Assembly (NCBI RefSeq): GCF_002813295.1
Contig: NZ_PHUE01000001.1
Coordinates: 3,534,001 to 3,598,000, forward strand
Direction of reading: 5' to 3'
Source of the DNA: Flavobacterium sp. 5
GTDB taxonomy: Bacteria > Bacteroidota > Bacteroidia > Flavobacteriales > Flavobacteriaceae
Length of the DNA stretch: 64,000 bases
Part shown: piece by piece, positions 19,000 through 27,494 of the stretch
How the letters are laid out: every line of letters starts with the position of its first letter
Numbering within the stretch: the stretch's first letter is position 1
Notes under the pieces: generated by a model
Told to the model about the DNA's origin: nothing
Database searches by the model: none
Seen by the model: the letters and a program-made list of their open reading frames with translations, nothing else
Translations under genes and position numbers: made by a program

Positions 19000-19256
19000 T
19001 GTAAATAAGTCATGTTAGGTAAATTGGCATCTGGATTTTGTTCTAATGCTTTAGAATGTAATTTCTCAATCAGTTTTTTGGTGTTTTCTATTGAATTAAT
19101 TCTGAAAAGAAATAACACTTCATTTTCATCATCGACATTTTGCCAAATATGCTCTAAATACATTTCTTCGGATGCATGAAAAGCTTTGTCGTTTTCTAAG
19201 ACCTCTTTGATGGTTTCAAAAGGTACATTTCTGAGTTTTGCTAAAAGGTGTGGCAT
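18996..19256 (-). CDS. Small conserved hypothetical protein
   Basis: This 86-residue soluble protein has no recognised domain and contains a long helix-rich C-terminal half (ENTKKLIEKLHSKALEQNPD). It overlaps the VOC-family gene by 4 bases, so they are co-expressed. The sequence layout (short beta-alpha-beta) could suit a dimeric alpha-beta barrel-like protein, but this is only an impression. Confidence 0.7.
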   Translation of the reverse strand: MPHLLAKLRNVPFETIKEVLENDKAFHASEEMYLEHIWQNVDDENEVLFLFRINSIENTKKLIEKLHSKALEQNPDANLPNMTYLQ

Positions 19257-19312
19257 CTTTAATTTTGTTTAAATTATTATACTTAAAATTTTATAGCCTT
19301 TAGAACAGGAGT

Positions 19313-19483
19313 TTACAAGTATTCAACAATAAAAAAATAGAGTAGCGCCCATGTTCCAATAAAAAATAATCCAAGGTATACGTTATTTAAATTTTGCTTT
19401 AAGTCTTTTTTAATTAGAAGTCTGTATAAAGCCCAGCCTATGAAAGCGATTGATAAACCTATTACCATTACAATTCTTGACAT
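19313..19483 (-). CDS. Small two-helix membrane protein
   Basis: This 56-codon frame translates to a protein that opens MSRIVMVIGLSIAFIGWALY, has a basic loop (RLLIKKDLKQ), and then a second hydrophobic helix (LGLFFIGTWALLYFF). The two evenly spaced hydrophobic helices with a positive loop argue for a real small membrane protein rather than a chance frame. It lies in the gap between the 86-residue gene and the minisatellite. Its function is unknown. Confidence 0.6.
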   Translation of the reverse strand: MSRIVMVIGLSIAFIGWALYRLLIKKDLKQNLNNVYLGLFFIGTWALLYFFIVEYL

Positions 19484-19739
19484 AATTCTTTAATTTTTCT
19501 TGTTAGTTTATTGAATTTTAATATTCTGTAGTAACATCGTTACGAATTCATTAATATGCAATACAAACTTTCTTATTTATACCCAAAACAGTCTAGATTG
19601 GTGAAAGTTTGTTCTGTTTTATTCTTTTATTAAAGATAGTTAATAATGAGTAGAAACTTATAAAGCTCAAATTTTGTTTATTTCAGCTGTTTTTGTGCTC
19701 CGTCCAGTTAAATAAGGACTCCGAAGAAAAAATAATGCC

Positions 19740-19928
19740 TTCAAATGAGCTTCGGACTCCTTCAAACATACTTCGGACTCCTTCAAATGAGCTTCGGATT
19801 CCTTCAAACGAGCTTCGGACTCCTTCAAACATACTTCGGACTCCTTCAAATTAGCTTCGGACTCCTTCAAACGAGCTTCGGACTGCCTCAAGCAAGCTTC
19901 TAACTGCGGCAAACGATCTTCGGGCGCC
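19740..19928. repeat. 21-bp minisatellite (nine units, two degenerate)
   Basis: Nine head-to-tail 21-base units of the form TTCAAAnnnnCTTCGGACTCC are present. Seven are nearly identical and the last two (19887-19928) are diverged. Variation is concentrated in the three to four bases after TTCAAA. On the minus strand the unit reads as the heptad L-K-E-S-E-A-x. A partial inverted copy (GGACTCCGAAG) sits just outside at ~19717. An 81-codon minus-strand frame (19667-19912) runs through it, 33 bases after the YciI gene, but no signal favours translation. The stretch 19484-19739 otherwise holds nothing I recognise. Confidence 0.85.
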
Positions 19929-19945
19929 GTTTTATAATCAACGGA

Positions 19946-20404
19946 TTAAAATTTAGGTTTTACTATTTTATCATGAATTTTTACTGTTTCCTGCAAAGCA
20001 GCACTAGCATACCAAGGTGTTAATTCGGCTTCTAGTAAGTTGGATTGTATAGCAGGATCGGTAGCAACAAGTGCTTTGGCCTCTTCAACGGTTTCAACAT
20101 TAAAAATATAAATACCTCTGTAATTTCTATCATTTTTCATAAAGGGCCCCGCAACAACCAATTTTCCTTCTTTTGCTAATCGGCCAATATTAGTCATGTG
20201 CCCCTCAAATGCTTTTTGAGATTCTTCTTTAGTAGCTGTTGTGTTAGTTCCAGTTTTTAAAAGACAAAATACATATTTCTTCATGCCACGTTCATCAGCA
20301 TTTAGAGATTTTGCCAGTTTTTCGTCGTATTTAGATTCTGTTTCCTGTGAAAAAGAAACTAAACTCAGGAATAAAAAAGCGAGGATTAGTATTGGTTTTT
20401 TCAT
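19946..20404 (-). CDS. Exported YciI (YCII-related) domain protein
   Basis: This 152-residue protein has a clear signal peptide (KKPILILAFLFLSLVSFSQ). One YCII-related domain follows from about residue 40 to 125, with KYVFCLLKTG, the HMTNIGRLAKEGKLVVAGPF block containing the conserved His, and FNVETVEEAKALVATDPA. YCII proteins have a ferredoxin-like fold and are usually cytoplasmic, so an exported form is a Bacteroidota variant. The activity is unknown. It lies 54 bases downstream of the membrane protein gene 20459-21067. Confidence 0.87.
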   Translation of the reverse strand: MKKPILILAFLFLSLVSFSQETESKYDEKLAKSLNADERGMKKYVFCLLKTGTNTTATKEESQKAFEGHMTNIGRLAKEGKLVVAGPFMKNDRNYRGIYIFNVETVEEAKALVATDPAIQSNLLEAELTPWYASAALQETVKIHDKIVKPKF

Positions 20405-20458
20405 ATAAAATAGAAATTTAAGGATAGAACAATTTTGTTTTTTTAGGATTAGAAATTG

Positions 20459-21067
20459 TTATTTATTTAGCATTCGGTTATTTGTCAGTTCGATGTTTTT
20501 TATCGATGCTACTGGGGCAATTTTTATGGTTTGATTGCCTTTGGCTATATAAAAATAATATTCTGTATTAGAATTTATTATGAAAACATTTTCGGATTCT
20601 CCGCTATTATAGTTGAGTTTGTAATCATATTCTAGTTTGTTGTTTTTTATTTTTTTTGAAATAAAGTAGCCTCCGGCTAAACCAAAACCTAAAAAAATTG
20701 ATAATATAGAAGTGCAAAGAGTTTTTATCGAAATTGTGATATAATATTTATTTAGATCTTCTGCTGATAATTCATCTTTTGTTTTTTTTAATTCAAAAAG
20801 TTTTCTAACCCAATTTTTGTGGTCATTTTTAAGCAGTATGTTGGGTAAATAAAAATGTAATACGATGATTATAATTACAGCGATTAATGTAAATGGATTT
20901 GAAGTTAATGTCGCTAATGGGCTAATTAAAATGTCCATAATTGATGAATAGGTCAAAATATTAATCCCTATTTGATAAAAGAATACACTTTCTTTTATAA
21001 TCCCCATTAATACTAGGAAAACATAACCTAAGGGGAGCAGATGTTCAATCTTATCAATATATTTCAT
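20459..21067 (-). CDS. Hypothetical membrane protein
   Basis: This 202-residue protein has about four hydrophobic segments: LLPLGYVFLVLMGI, a segment near ILTYSSIMDILISPL, FTLIAVIIIIVLHFYLPNILL, and LCTSILSIFLGFGLAGGYFI. They are followed by a C-terminal soluble domain of ~60 residues. There is no family I recognise. It sits between a DinB-family gene and the YciI gene in the same direction, with short gaps, so the three may form one transcript. Confidence 0.7.
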   Translation of the reverse strand: MKYIDKIEHLLPLGYVFLVLMGIIKESVFFYQIGINILTYSSIMDILISPLATLTSNPFTLIAVIIIIVLHFYLPNILLKNDHKNWVRKLFELKKTKDELSAEDLNKYYITISIKTLCTSILSIFLGFGLAGGYFISKKIKNNKLEYDYKLNYNSGESENVFIINSNTEYYFYIAKGNQTIKIAPVASIKNIELTNNRMLNK

Positions 21068-21085
21068 ATCATTTATTTTGCTGTT

Positions 21086-21544
21086 TTAAAGAAGTTTTTT
21101 TAAAATAACAATCTGTCCTAAATGATAAACATCATGCTGGATGATTCCATGAATGTGTTCGTAAAACGTGTGATTATTTGCCGGATATATTTTTGCCAGA
21201 TCGGAATCATTAAAACCTTCAAAAAAAGCATTCCATGATTCCTGTGATTTTGCCAGAGTTTGAAGTGATTGTGCCCAAGCAACTTCAGATGGGTCTATAA
21301 CAGGTACAAAATAATTATGGTCGGGTGTTATAATTGTTTCTCCTTGTACACGCCTCAAAATATTTCTCCTCCATTGTATAAGATGATTGACAATTTCCCA
21401 AATTGTATTCAAATTAGGATGCACTTTTTTGTGAGCCTGTTCTGCATGTACCTCTTTTAAAGTATCTGCTAGTGTAACCTCAAGCCACGGGTTTCCATTA
21501 TAAATGGATTGATATAAATTCGAAATTCTTTTACTTTCTGACAT
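21086..21544 (-). CDS. DinB family protein
   Basis: This 152-residue four-helix-bundle protein of the DinB/YfiT-like type starts at the Met at 21544 (MSESKRISNLYQ); an upstream Met at 21568 adds eight unlikely residues. The metal-binding histidine triad is visible as His in IVNHLIQWR and the two histidines of QHDVYHLGQIVILKK. The fold binds a divalent metal and in characterised relatives acts in thiol transfer or related reactions. The role here is unknown. Confidence 0.85.
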   Translation of the reverse strand: MSESKRISNLYQSIYNGNPWLEVTLADTLKEVHAEQAHKKVHPNLNTIWEIVNHLIQWRRNILRRVQGETIITPDHNYFVPVIDPSEVAWAQSLQTLAKSQESWNAFFEGFNDSDLAKIYPANNHTFYEHIHGIIQHDVYHLGQIVILKKLL

Positions 21545-21600
21545 AATAAATAGAGTTTTTAAATTCAAAAGCTAAGATACAAATAAGTAATTGACAACTC

Positions 21601-21664
21601 ATCCCCGAATTTCTACAGTTGGGTTTTTAAATATTTTTTAACTAAAACTGTTAAAATACATTTG
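21601..21664 (+). promoter_or_regulatory. Promoter with LytTR-type half-site upstream of the TonB receptor
   Basis: ACAGTTGGG (21615-21623) exactly fits the LytTR consensus [TA][AC][CA]GTTN[AG][TG]. Forty-four bases after the first base of CTACAGTT (21613) begins the -7 box TACATTTG (21657-21664). The whole ~52 bases align with the region before 23980, including a conserved AAACTG block. The ATG is at 21687. The likely binder is the LytTR regulator at 27495. Confidence 0.7.
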
Positions 21665-21686
21665 CCTCATCAAAATCAATAATCTT

Positions 21687-23846
21687 ATGAAAACCATTTT
21701 TTTAGTAGTCGCTTTTTTATTTAGTATCGCATTATTTTCACAAAATACTATTTCGGGCAAAATTACAAATGCGAAAGGAAAACCAGTTGCAGGAGCTAAT
21801 ATTTACATTGACGGAACTTATGATGGAGCGACAAGTTCCGAAACTGGTGATTTTTCTTTTGAAACAACAGCAGCAGGAAATCAATTTTTGATAGTGAGTC
21901 TCTTAATTTATGATACCTACAAACAAGAAATTGATGTCGCTAATTTTAAAAATCAAATCGTTAAGCTAAGTGAAAATGTAAATGCTCTTGATGCGGTTGT
22001 TATAACAGCTGGAACATTAGAATCTGGAGATAAAGCCAGAGTTTCTGTTCTTAAACCATTGGATATTGTAACTACTGCAGGCTCTGCTGGGAATATTGTT
22101 GCCGCTTTACAAACTTTGCCAGGAACACAAAGTGTTGGCGAAGATGGTCGTTTGTTTGTTCGTGGGGGAGAAGCAAGCGAAACGCAGACTTTTGTTGACG
22201 GAATTAGAGTTGCACAGCCATATGGAGCAACCACTAATAATTTACCAACACGTGGTCGTTTTTCTCCTTTTTTGTTTAGTGGAATCGCTTTTTCTACTGG
22301 AGGATATTCGGCAGAATATGGTGAAGCTTTATCAAGTGTTTTACTTTTAAATACACAGGATGAGGCCGATCAAAACAAAACAGAGATTTCATTAATGACA
22401 GTGGGTTTAGGATTGGGAAATACTCAAAAATGGAAAAAAAGTTCGTTGAGTGTTAATACAGCTTACATCAATTTAGCGCCTTATCAAGCGGTAATTCCAC
22501 AAAATGTAGAGTGGAATAGTCCATACCAATCATTGTCTGGAGAAACAGTTTACCGTTATCACTTTGTGAACGGAACTTTCAAACTATATGCAGCGTTTGA
22601 TTCTGAGAAATTCGATTTGAATCAAAAAAATGTAAACTTCGAAGAGAAAATCAGAACCGATTTAAATAATAATAATTTCTATTTGAATGCTTCTTACAAT
22701 GGAACTTTTGGAACGGGTTGGCGTTTAACTTCGGGTATAAGTTATGGTTACAATAGCAATAAAGTAAAGTACAATACAAGTGATGTTGATAGCGACGAAA
22801 ATGCTGCACAATTGAAATTGAAGTTAAGAAAACATTTCTCAAATTATTTTAATTTGTCATTTGGAGCAGATTATTTTATTACAAAATTCAATGAAAATTT
22901 TGATGACAACATTACGCTTAAAGTTGCCAATGGTTATGATTCTAATATTGCAGCTTTTTATACAGAGGGTGATGTTTTATTTTCTAAAAATCTAGCATTA
23001 AAGGTTGGTTTAAGGCTTTCCAATAATAGTTTGTTAAACGAAACTAACCTTGCTCCGAGAGCCTCAATTGCGTATAAAGTTTCTAAAACCAGTCAGTTCT
23101 CTTTTGCTTACGGAGATTTTACTCAAACACCAGTTGTTGATTACATTAAATATTCTAAATACCATCAGTTTGAGAGCGAAAAGGCAAGGCATTATATTCT
23201 AAATTATCAATTTACAAAACCGGGACAGACTTTTAGAGCGGAAGCCTATTATAAAGATTACAGTAATCTGGTTCAATATGATTCTAAAGATATTCAGTAC
23301 AATTCAGTTTTCAATAATAACGGTTCAGGTTATGCAAAAGGATTGGATTTATTTTGGAGAGATAGTAATTTGTATAAAAACCTTGAATATTGGATTTCGT
23401 ATTCGTATATCGATTCTGAAAGACAGTATAAAAATTTTCCAACCATGGCAACACCGAGTTTTATAGCCAATAATAATTTATCAGTTGTAACTAAATATTT
23501 TATTACCGATTGGAAATCACAAATTGGATTCACCAATAGTTTCAGTACAGGAAGACCTTATAATGATCCAAATCAAACGCAGTTTATGAGCGGAAAAACC
23601 AAGTCGTATAACAGTTTGAGTTTTAACTGGGCTTATTTATTAACAACACAAAAAATTCTTTATTTCTCTGTATCAAATATTTTAGGAAGTCAAAATGTTT
23701 TTGGATATGATTATGCAAAATTACCAGATGCAAATGGAGTTTATAATAGACAAGCCGTTACACCAACCGCAGATCGATTTTTCTTCGTTGGTTTCTTCTG
23801 GACAATTAGCCAGAATAAAAATGATAATCAGTTGAAGAATTTATAA
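21687..23846 (+). CDS. TonB-dependent receptor with carboxypeptidase-like regulatory domain
   Basis: This 719-residue outer-membrane receptor has a signal peptide (KTIFLVVAFLFSIALFSQN). A carboxypeptidase D-type regulatory domain (GKITNAKGKPVAGANIYIDGTYDGATS, residues ~22-100) comes next. The plug domain carries LQTLPGTQSVGEDGRLFVRGG and ETQTFVDGIRV, and a beta-barrel with aromatic-rich strands reaches the C-terminus. It probably imports a siderophore, vitamin or other large ligand using TonB energy. No SusD partner follows, so it is not a polysaccharide utilisation system. It is probably co-regulated with the downstream two-component operon through a shared promoter element. Confidence 0.92.
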   Translation: MKTIFLVVAFLFSIALFSQNTISGKITNAKGKPVAGANIYIDGTYDGATSSETGDFSFETTAAGNQFLIVSLLIYDTYKQEIDVANFKNQIVKLSENVNALDAVVITAGTLESGDKARVSVLKPLDIVTTAGSAGNIVAALQTLPGTQSVGEDGRLFVRGGEASETQTFVDGIRVAQPYGATTNNLPTRGRFSPFLFSGIAFSTGGYSAEYGEALSSVLLLNTQDEADQNKTEISLMTVGLGLGNTQKWKKSSLSVNTAYINLAPYQAVIPQNVEWNSPYQSLSGETVYRYHFVNGTFKLYAAFDSEKFDLNQKNVNFEEKIRTDLNNNNFYLNASYNGTFGTGWRLTSGISYGYNSNKVKYNTSDVDSDENAAQLKLKLRKHFSNYFNLSFGADYFITKFNENFDDNITLKVANGYDSNIAAFYTEGDVLFSKNLALKVGLRLSNNSLLNETNLAPRASIAYKVSKTSQFSFAYGDFTQTPVVDYIKYSKYHQFESEKARHYILNYQFTKPGQTFRAEAYYKDYSNLVQYDSKDIQYNSVFNNNGSGYAKGLDLFWRDSNLYKNLEYWISYSYIDSERQYKNFPTMATPSFIANNNLSVVTKYFITDWKSQIGFTNSFSTGRPYNDPNQTQFMSGKTKSYNSLSFNWAYLLTTQKILYFSVSNILGSQNVFGYDYAKLPDANGVYNRQAVTPTADRFFFVGFFWTISQNKNDNQLKNL

Positions 23847-23856
23847 ATCGCAATTC

Positions 23857-23920
23857 ATCCTCAAAAATCTACAGTTCGGTAGTTTTAAATTTTAAATCAG
23901 TTAAAACTGAAATACTTTTG
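23857..23920 (+). promoter_or_regulatory. Promoter with LytTR-type half-site upstream of the DUF2141/two-component operon
   Basis: ACAGTTCGG (23871-23879) fits the LytTR consensus, and the -7 box TACTTTTG lies at 23913-23920. The distance from CTACAGTT to the -7 box is 44 bases, the same as before the TonB receptor. A second, weaker TCAGTTAAA match lies 26 bases later. The operon it drives encodes its own LytTR regulator, so autoregulation is likely. Confidence 0.7.
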
Positions 23921-23979
23921 AAGTATAAATTAATAATCGTTTCAATCATCAAAAATAACAACAATTAAAATCAAACACT

Positions 23980-24393
23980 ATGTTAAAAATCACTACCGCA
24001 ATCGCTTTTTTTATCTGCAGCTTAATGTCTGCACAAAATGTAAATCTAACTGTTTCTGTTTCAGGTTTAAAAAACGATACAGGAACTTTAAAAGTGAGTT
24101 TGTACAACTCAGATGGAACATTCCTTAAATCGACTTATAAAAGTATTGCTTCCGAAATTAAAAATAATAAGGCTACAGTTACTTTTGTTGGTATTCCAAA
24201 AGGAGAATATGGGATTTCGGCCTATCAAGATGAAAATAGTAATGGAAAACTTGATAAAAATATGATGGGAATCCCTTCTGAAGATTATGCCTGTTCAAAT
24301 AATGCTAAAGGATTTATGGGGCCTCCTAGATATACAGATGCTAAATTTGACATTAATAAAGACTTGAAAGTTGACGTTGTATTCAATAACTAA
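23980..24393 (+). CDS. DUF2141 family secreted protein (paralogue of 754-1173)
   Basis: This 137-residue exported protein has a signal peptide (ITTAIAFFICSLMSAQN) and a single DUF2141 domain. It shares the VSVSGLKNDTGTL, IPKGEYGISAYQDENSNGKLD and SNNAKGFMGPP segments with the protein at 754-1173, so the two are paralogues in different operons. It is the first gene of a seven-gene rightward operon ending at 28265 and has its own LytTR-type promoter. The molecular function is not known. Confidence 0.88.
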   Translation: MLKITTAIAFFICSLMSAQNVNLTVSVSGLKNDTGTLKVSLYNSDGTFLKSTYKSIASEIKNNKATVTFVGIPKGEYGISAYQDENSNGKLDKNMMGIPSEDYACSNNAKGFMGPPRYTDAKFDINKDLKVDVVFNN

Positions 24394-24425
24394 AAAATAG
24401 AAATAACCATTTAAATTATATCAAA

Positions 24426-25049
24426 ATGAAAAAAATCATCACGACAATAGCATTATTTGTAGTAGTAATAAGTTCAGCACAAACACAATTTGAACAAGGA
24501 ATGACAAAAGCTTCTGGGCTTTGGAAAGAAGGGAAAACAGATGAAGCTTCGTCAATGTACGAAAGAATTGCTTCTGCAGAAAAAAATAACTGGCTGCCTA
24601 ATTACTATGTAGCTTTAATAAACACAACTGCTGCTTTTTCAGAAAAAGATAAATCTAAAGCTCAATTGCTATTGTCAAAAGCACAAGATGCTCTTGATGT
24701 TGAAATGATAAAAGATCAAAATAATTCAGAATTATATGTGATGCAAGCTTTACTTTATACAGCTTGGGTTGTACAAGATCCGATGACAAATGCCCAAAAA
24801 TATTCAGGTAAAATAATGGAGGATTATGCTAAAGCTAAAGCAATAAACCCTAATAATCCAAGAGCTGTTTTTGGCGAAGCGGATTATCAGTTGGGAGGAG
24901 CCAAATGGACAGGGGTAGATACAAAACCATTATGTTCACAAGTAGATAAAGCTGTCGAACTTTTTGCTACTTTTAAACCTGAAACTTCTTTCTCTCCAAA
25001 ATGGGGATTAGAAAGAGCTTTGGAATCTCAAAAAAACTGTAAAAAATAA
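24426..25049 (+). CDS. Exported TPR-like hypothetical protein
   Basis: This 207-residue exported protein (signal peptide KKIITTIALFVVVISSAQ) is composed of paired helices. FEQGMTKASGLWKEGKTDEASSMYERIASAE and DYAKAKAINPNNPRAVFGEADYQLG have the spacing and the P-x-x-P pattern of tetratricopeptide repeats. It likely scaffolds a protein partner in the periplasm. It sits 32 bases after the DUF2141 gene and 20 bases before the sensor kinase, so it may be an accessory of the same signalling system. Confidence 0.75.
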   Translation: MKKIITTIALFVVVISSAQTQFEQGMTKASGLWKEGKTDEASSMYERIASAEKNNWLPNYYVALINTTAAFSEKDKSKAQLLLSKAQDALDVEMIKDQNNSELYVMQALLYTAWVVQDPMTNAQKYSGKIMEDYAKAKAINPNNPRAVFGEADYQLGGAKWTGVDTKPLCSQVDKAVELFATFKPETSFSPKWGLERALESQKNCKK

Positions 25050-25069
25050 TACTTTAAGCCTACCTATAA

Positions 25070-26428
25070 ATGAAAGACTATAGAAATACATTCGGAAATT
25101 TGAAAAGCGGAACGATAATGTGTTTCAAGATTTCTATGGTTTTTACAATAATATTTTCTGTTTGTTTAGGACCCAATTTAACTGTAAAAAATGTATTACT
25201 TACGTTCTGTTTAAGTTGCTTGTATTCTTTCGGTCTTGGTTTCGGGAATGGTTTTCTTAATGTTCTTTTAGATAGAAAATGGGATTGGCTCGAGCAAACA
25301 AATCTAAGAGTATATTATGGAATTTTGGTTACTGTTTTGTACACTGTTCCAGCTGTCTTAGGAATTGATTATGTCATTTTTGTGATAGTTCAGGATCTGC
25401 CTTTAGGTAATTTTTTTAGCGAAAGAATGATTTGGGTACACCTTTTTTACATCATTTTATCATTAGGAGTCTCTACTTTTATGCAAGCCAGAAGCTTTAT
25501 GGTACAGTGGAAACAAGCTTCGAAATCTGAAGTGACTCAGCAAAGAATTATTGCAGGAACCGCCAATGCAAAGTTTGAAACTTTAAAGAATCAGATTGAT
25601 CCGCATTTTTTGTTTAATAGCTTAAATGTATTAAGTTCTTTGATTGAAGAAAATCCGGATAATGCACAACGTTTTACCACTTCTTTGTCAAAAATCTATC
25701 GCTACGTTTTAGAACAAAAAGACAAAGAATTAGTTTCTGTTGAAGATGAATTGTCGTTTGCAAAAACGTATATGAATTTGTTGAAAATGCGTTTTGAAAA
25801 CAGTCTGTTTTACGAATTGCCAGCGACAAATGGCATTCCGGATGCAAAAGTGGTTCCGTTATCATTACAGCTTTTGCTTGAAAATACAGTAAAACACAAT
25901 GTTGTAAGTGAACAAAGACCATTGCATATTCGAATATTTGTTGATGGCGATTATCTGGCAATCCAAAATAATTTTCAAAAAAAGGAAGTCATACAAAGTA
26001 GGCAAGGAGTTGGTCTTCAAAATATTGTGGATCGTTATGGAATCATTACTAATAGAAAAGTTCTAATTGAAGAAAATGAGCAAAGTTTCACTGTTAAAAT
26101 TCCAATTTTAACTAAACAAATTTCAGTTATGGAAACAAGTACAGATTACAGCGATGAAAATAAAGCGTATTTCAGAGCTAAAAAAAGAGTAGAAGAATTA
26201 AAAGGATTTTATGGAAATGTAATTTCATATTGTTGTGTGATTCCTTTTTTAGTTTTTATAAATGTGACATATTCACCTAATTTTGAGTGGTTTTGGTTTT
26301 CGGCTTTAGGTTGGGGATTTGGAATTGTAATGCATGCTTTTAAAGTTTTTGGATATAGTACCGATTGGGAAGAAAGAAAAATCAAAGAGTTTATGGAAAA
26401 GGGTAACAATAAACAATCCTGGAAATAA
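25070..26428 (+). CDS. LytS-type sensor histidine kinase with C-terminal 2TM domain
   Basis: This is a 452-residue membrane histidine kinase. Four hydrophobic segments (about residues 20-150) make the N-terminal membrane part. The His_kinase (PF06580-type) module follows, with the phosphoacceptor His at residue 179 in QIDPHFLFNSLN and the ATP-binding segments QLLLENTVKHN and RQGVGLQNIVDRY. The last ~85 residues (YFRAKKRVEELKGFYGN ... WEERKIKEFMEK) are a 2TM domain with two membrane helices. That is unusual, and the same unit occurs as three separate genes just downstream. The partner is the LytTR regulator at 27495. Confidence 0.9.
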   Translation: MKDYRNTFGNLKSGTIMCFKISMVFTIIFSVCLGPNLTVKNVLLTFCLSCLYSFGLGFGNGFLNVLLDRKWDWLEQTNLRVYYGILVTVLYTVPAVLGIDYVIFVIVQDLPLGNFFSERMIWVHLFYIILSLGVSTFMQARSFMVQWKQASKSEVTQQRIIAGTANAKFETLKNQIDPHFLFNSLNVLSSLIEENPDNAQRFTTSLSKIYRYVLEQKDKELVSVEDELSFAKTYMNLLKMRFENSLFYELPATNGIPDAKVVPLSLQLLLENTVKHNVVSEQRPLHIRIFVDGDYLAIQNNFQKKEVIQSRQGVGLQNIVDRYGIITNRKVLIEENEQSFTVKIPILTKQISVMETSTDYSDENKAYFRAKKRVEELKGFYGNVISYCCVIPFLVFINVTYSPNFEWFWFSALGWGFGIVMHAFKVFGYSTDWEERKIKEFMEKGNNKQSWK

Positions 26429-26430
26429 TA

Positions 26431-26733
26431 ATGGAGAAAAATTATACGGAAGCGGAACGTTATTATCAAGCTCACAAGAAAGTGGAAGAAATAAAGAAAT
26501 TTTACCAACATTTGACTGTGTATCTTCTTTGTAATCCAATTGTAATAGTTGTAAATCTTATGACTTCACCAGGGTTTTTGTATTTTTGGTGGTGTTTGTT
26601 AGGTTGGGGAATTCCAGTTGTTTTACATGGATTGAAGGCATTTAATTGTTCTCCTCTTTTTAATAAAGAATGGGAAGAACGAAAAATTAAAGAGATTCTG
26701 GAAAAAGAAAATAACCAAAAAAGATGGGAGTAA
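26431..26733 (+). CDS. 2TM domain protein 1
   Basis: This 100-residue protein is one 2TM domain: an N-terminal amphipathic stretch (AERYYQAHKKVEEIKKFYQHL), two membrane helices (YLLCNPIVIVVNLMT and FWWCLLGWGIPVVLHGLKAF), and the C-terminal signature EWEERKIKEILEKE. It starts 2 bases after the kinase stop, and the unit matches the kinase C-terminus. The function is unknown; a membrane-signalling or assembly role next to the kinase is likely. Confidence 0.87.
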   Translation: MEKNYTEAERYYQAHKKVEEIKKFYQHLTVYLLCNPIVIVVNLMTSPGFLYFWWCLLGWGIPVVLHGLKAFNCSPLFNKEWEERKIKEILEKENNQKRWE

Positions 26734-26775
26734 GTATAAACTGAAAAACATCTTAGAATAAAAATAAAGGTAATC

Positions 26776-27081
26776 ATGGAAATTAAGTATAACGAAGAGG
26801 ATAAATATTATTTAGCAAAAAAGAAAGTAGAAAATATTAAAGGTTTTTATGGAAATCTCGCAGCTTTTATTGTTGTAAATATTGTTTTGCTTGTAATTAA
26901 TTTATGGACATCACCAGATCGTTTATGGTTTTATTGGCCATTAATGTGGTGGGGATTGGGAGTTCTTTTTCATGGATTGAAAGTTTTTGAAGTATTACCA
27001 ACTTTAGGGAAAGATTGGGAAGAACGAAAAATCAAAGAATTGATGGAAAAAGAGAAAGAGAATAAAAACAAATGGCAATAA
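26776..27081 (+). CDS. 2TM domain protein 2
   Basis: This 101-residue 2TM-domain protein has the same architecture as its neighbours: EEDKYYLAKKKVENIKGFYGN, two helices (LAAFIVVNIVLLVINL and WPLMWWGLGVLFHGLKVF), then DWEERKIKELMEKEKE. It probably arose by tandem duplication. The spacing of 42 bases to the gene before and 19 to the gene after keeps it in the operon. Confidence 0.87.
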   Translation: MEIKYNEEDKYYLAKKKVENIKGFYGNLAAFIVVNIVLLVINLWTSPDRLWFYWPLMWWGLGVLFHGLKVFEVLPTLGKDWEERKIKELMEKEKENKNKWQ

Positions 27082-27100
27082 TTAACTCAATATAAATAAA

Positions 27101-27457
27101 ATGGGACGATTTACAAGACGAATGTTCGAAGAGGATTCACGAGAATTTAGCACAGATGAAAACTATAATATAGCGTACAAAAAGGTAAAAAGAATAAAAG
27201 GATTCTATTCACATTTAAAAGTATATTTTATTGTAAATGCAATTATTCTTATTTCCAGTTTTAATAGAGATTATATTGGGAACTCTGGGTTTTGGAATTG
27301 GCATACTTTTTCAACCGCAATATTTTGGGGAATAGCTTTAATTGCACATGGGGCAACTGTTTTTGGGACTGATTTGTTTTTTAATGATGATTGGGAACAA
27401 AAGAAAATCCAAAATTATATGGAGAAAGAGAAAGCGAACACAAATAAATGGGAGTAG
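27101..27457 (+). CDS. 2TM domain protein 3
   Basis: This 118-residue 2TM-domain protein has a longer N-terminal tail (MGRFTRRMFEEDSREF). The common YNIAYKKVKRIKGFYSHL, two hydrophobic helices and DWEQKKIQNYMEKEK follow. It is the third stand-alone member of the array and lies 37 bases before the response-regulator gene. Confidence 0.87.
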   Translation: MGRFTRRMFEEDSREFSTDENYNIAYKKVKRIKGFYSHLKVYFIVNAIILISSFNRDYIGNSGFWNWHTFSTAIFWGIALIAHGATVFGTDLFFNDDWEQKKIQNYMEKEKANTNKWE

Positions 27458-27494
27458 TTTTAGACTAATTTTTTCACCTTTTGCACTTTATTAA

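Noticed and set aside
19667..19912. Minus-strand frame of 81 codons rich in LKESEA heptads
   Set aside because: It coincides with a 21-base DNA minisatellite. A coiled coil is possible, but the regular DNA repeat explains the frame, so I list the repeat rather than a gene.
19740..19928. CRISPR array
   Set aside because: The units are contiguous 21-base repeats with no unique spacers and no cas genes nearby.
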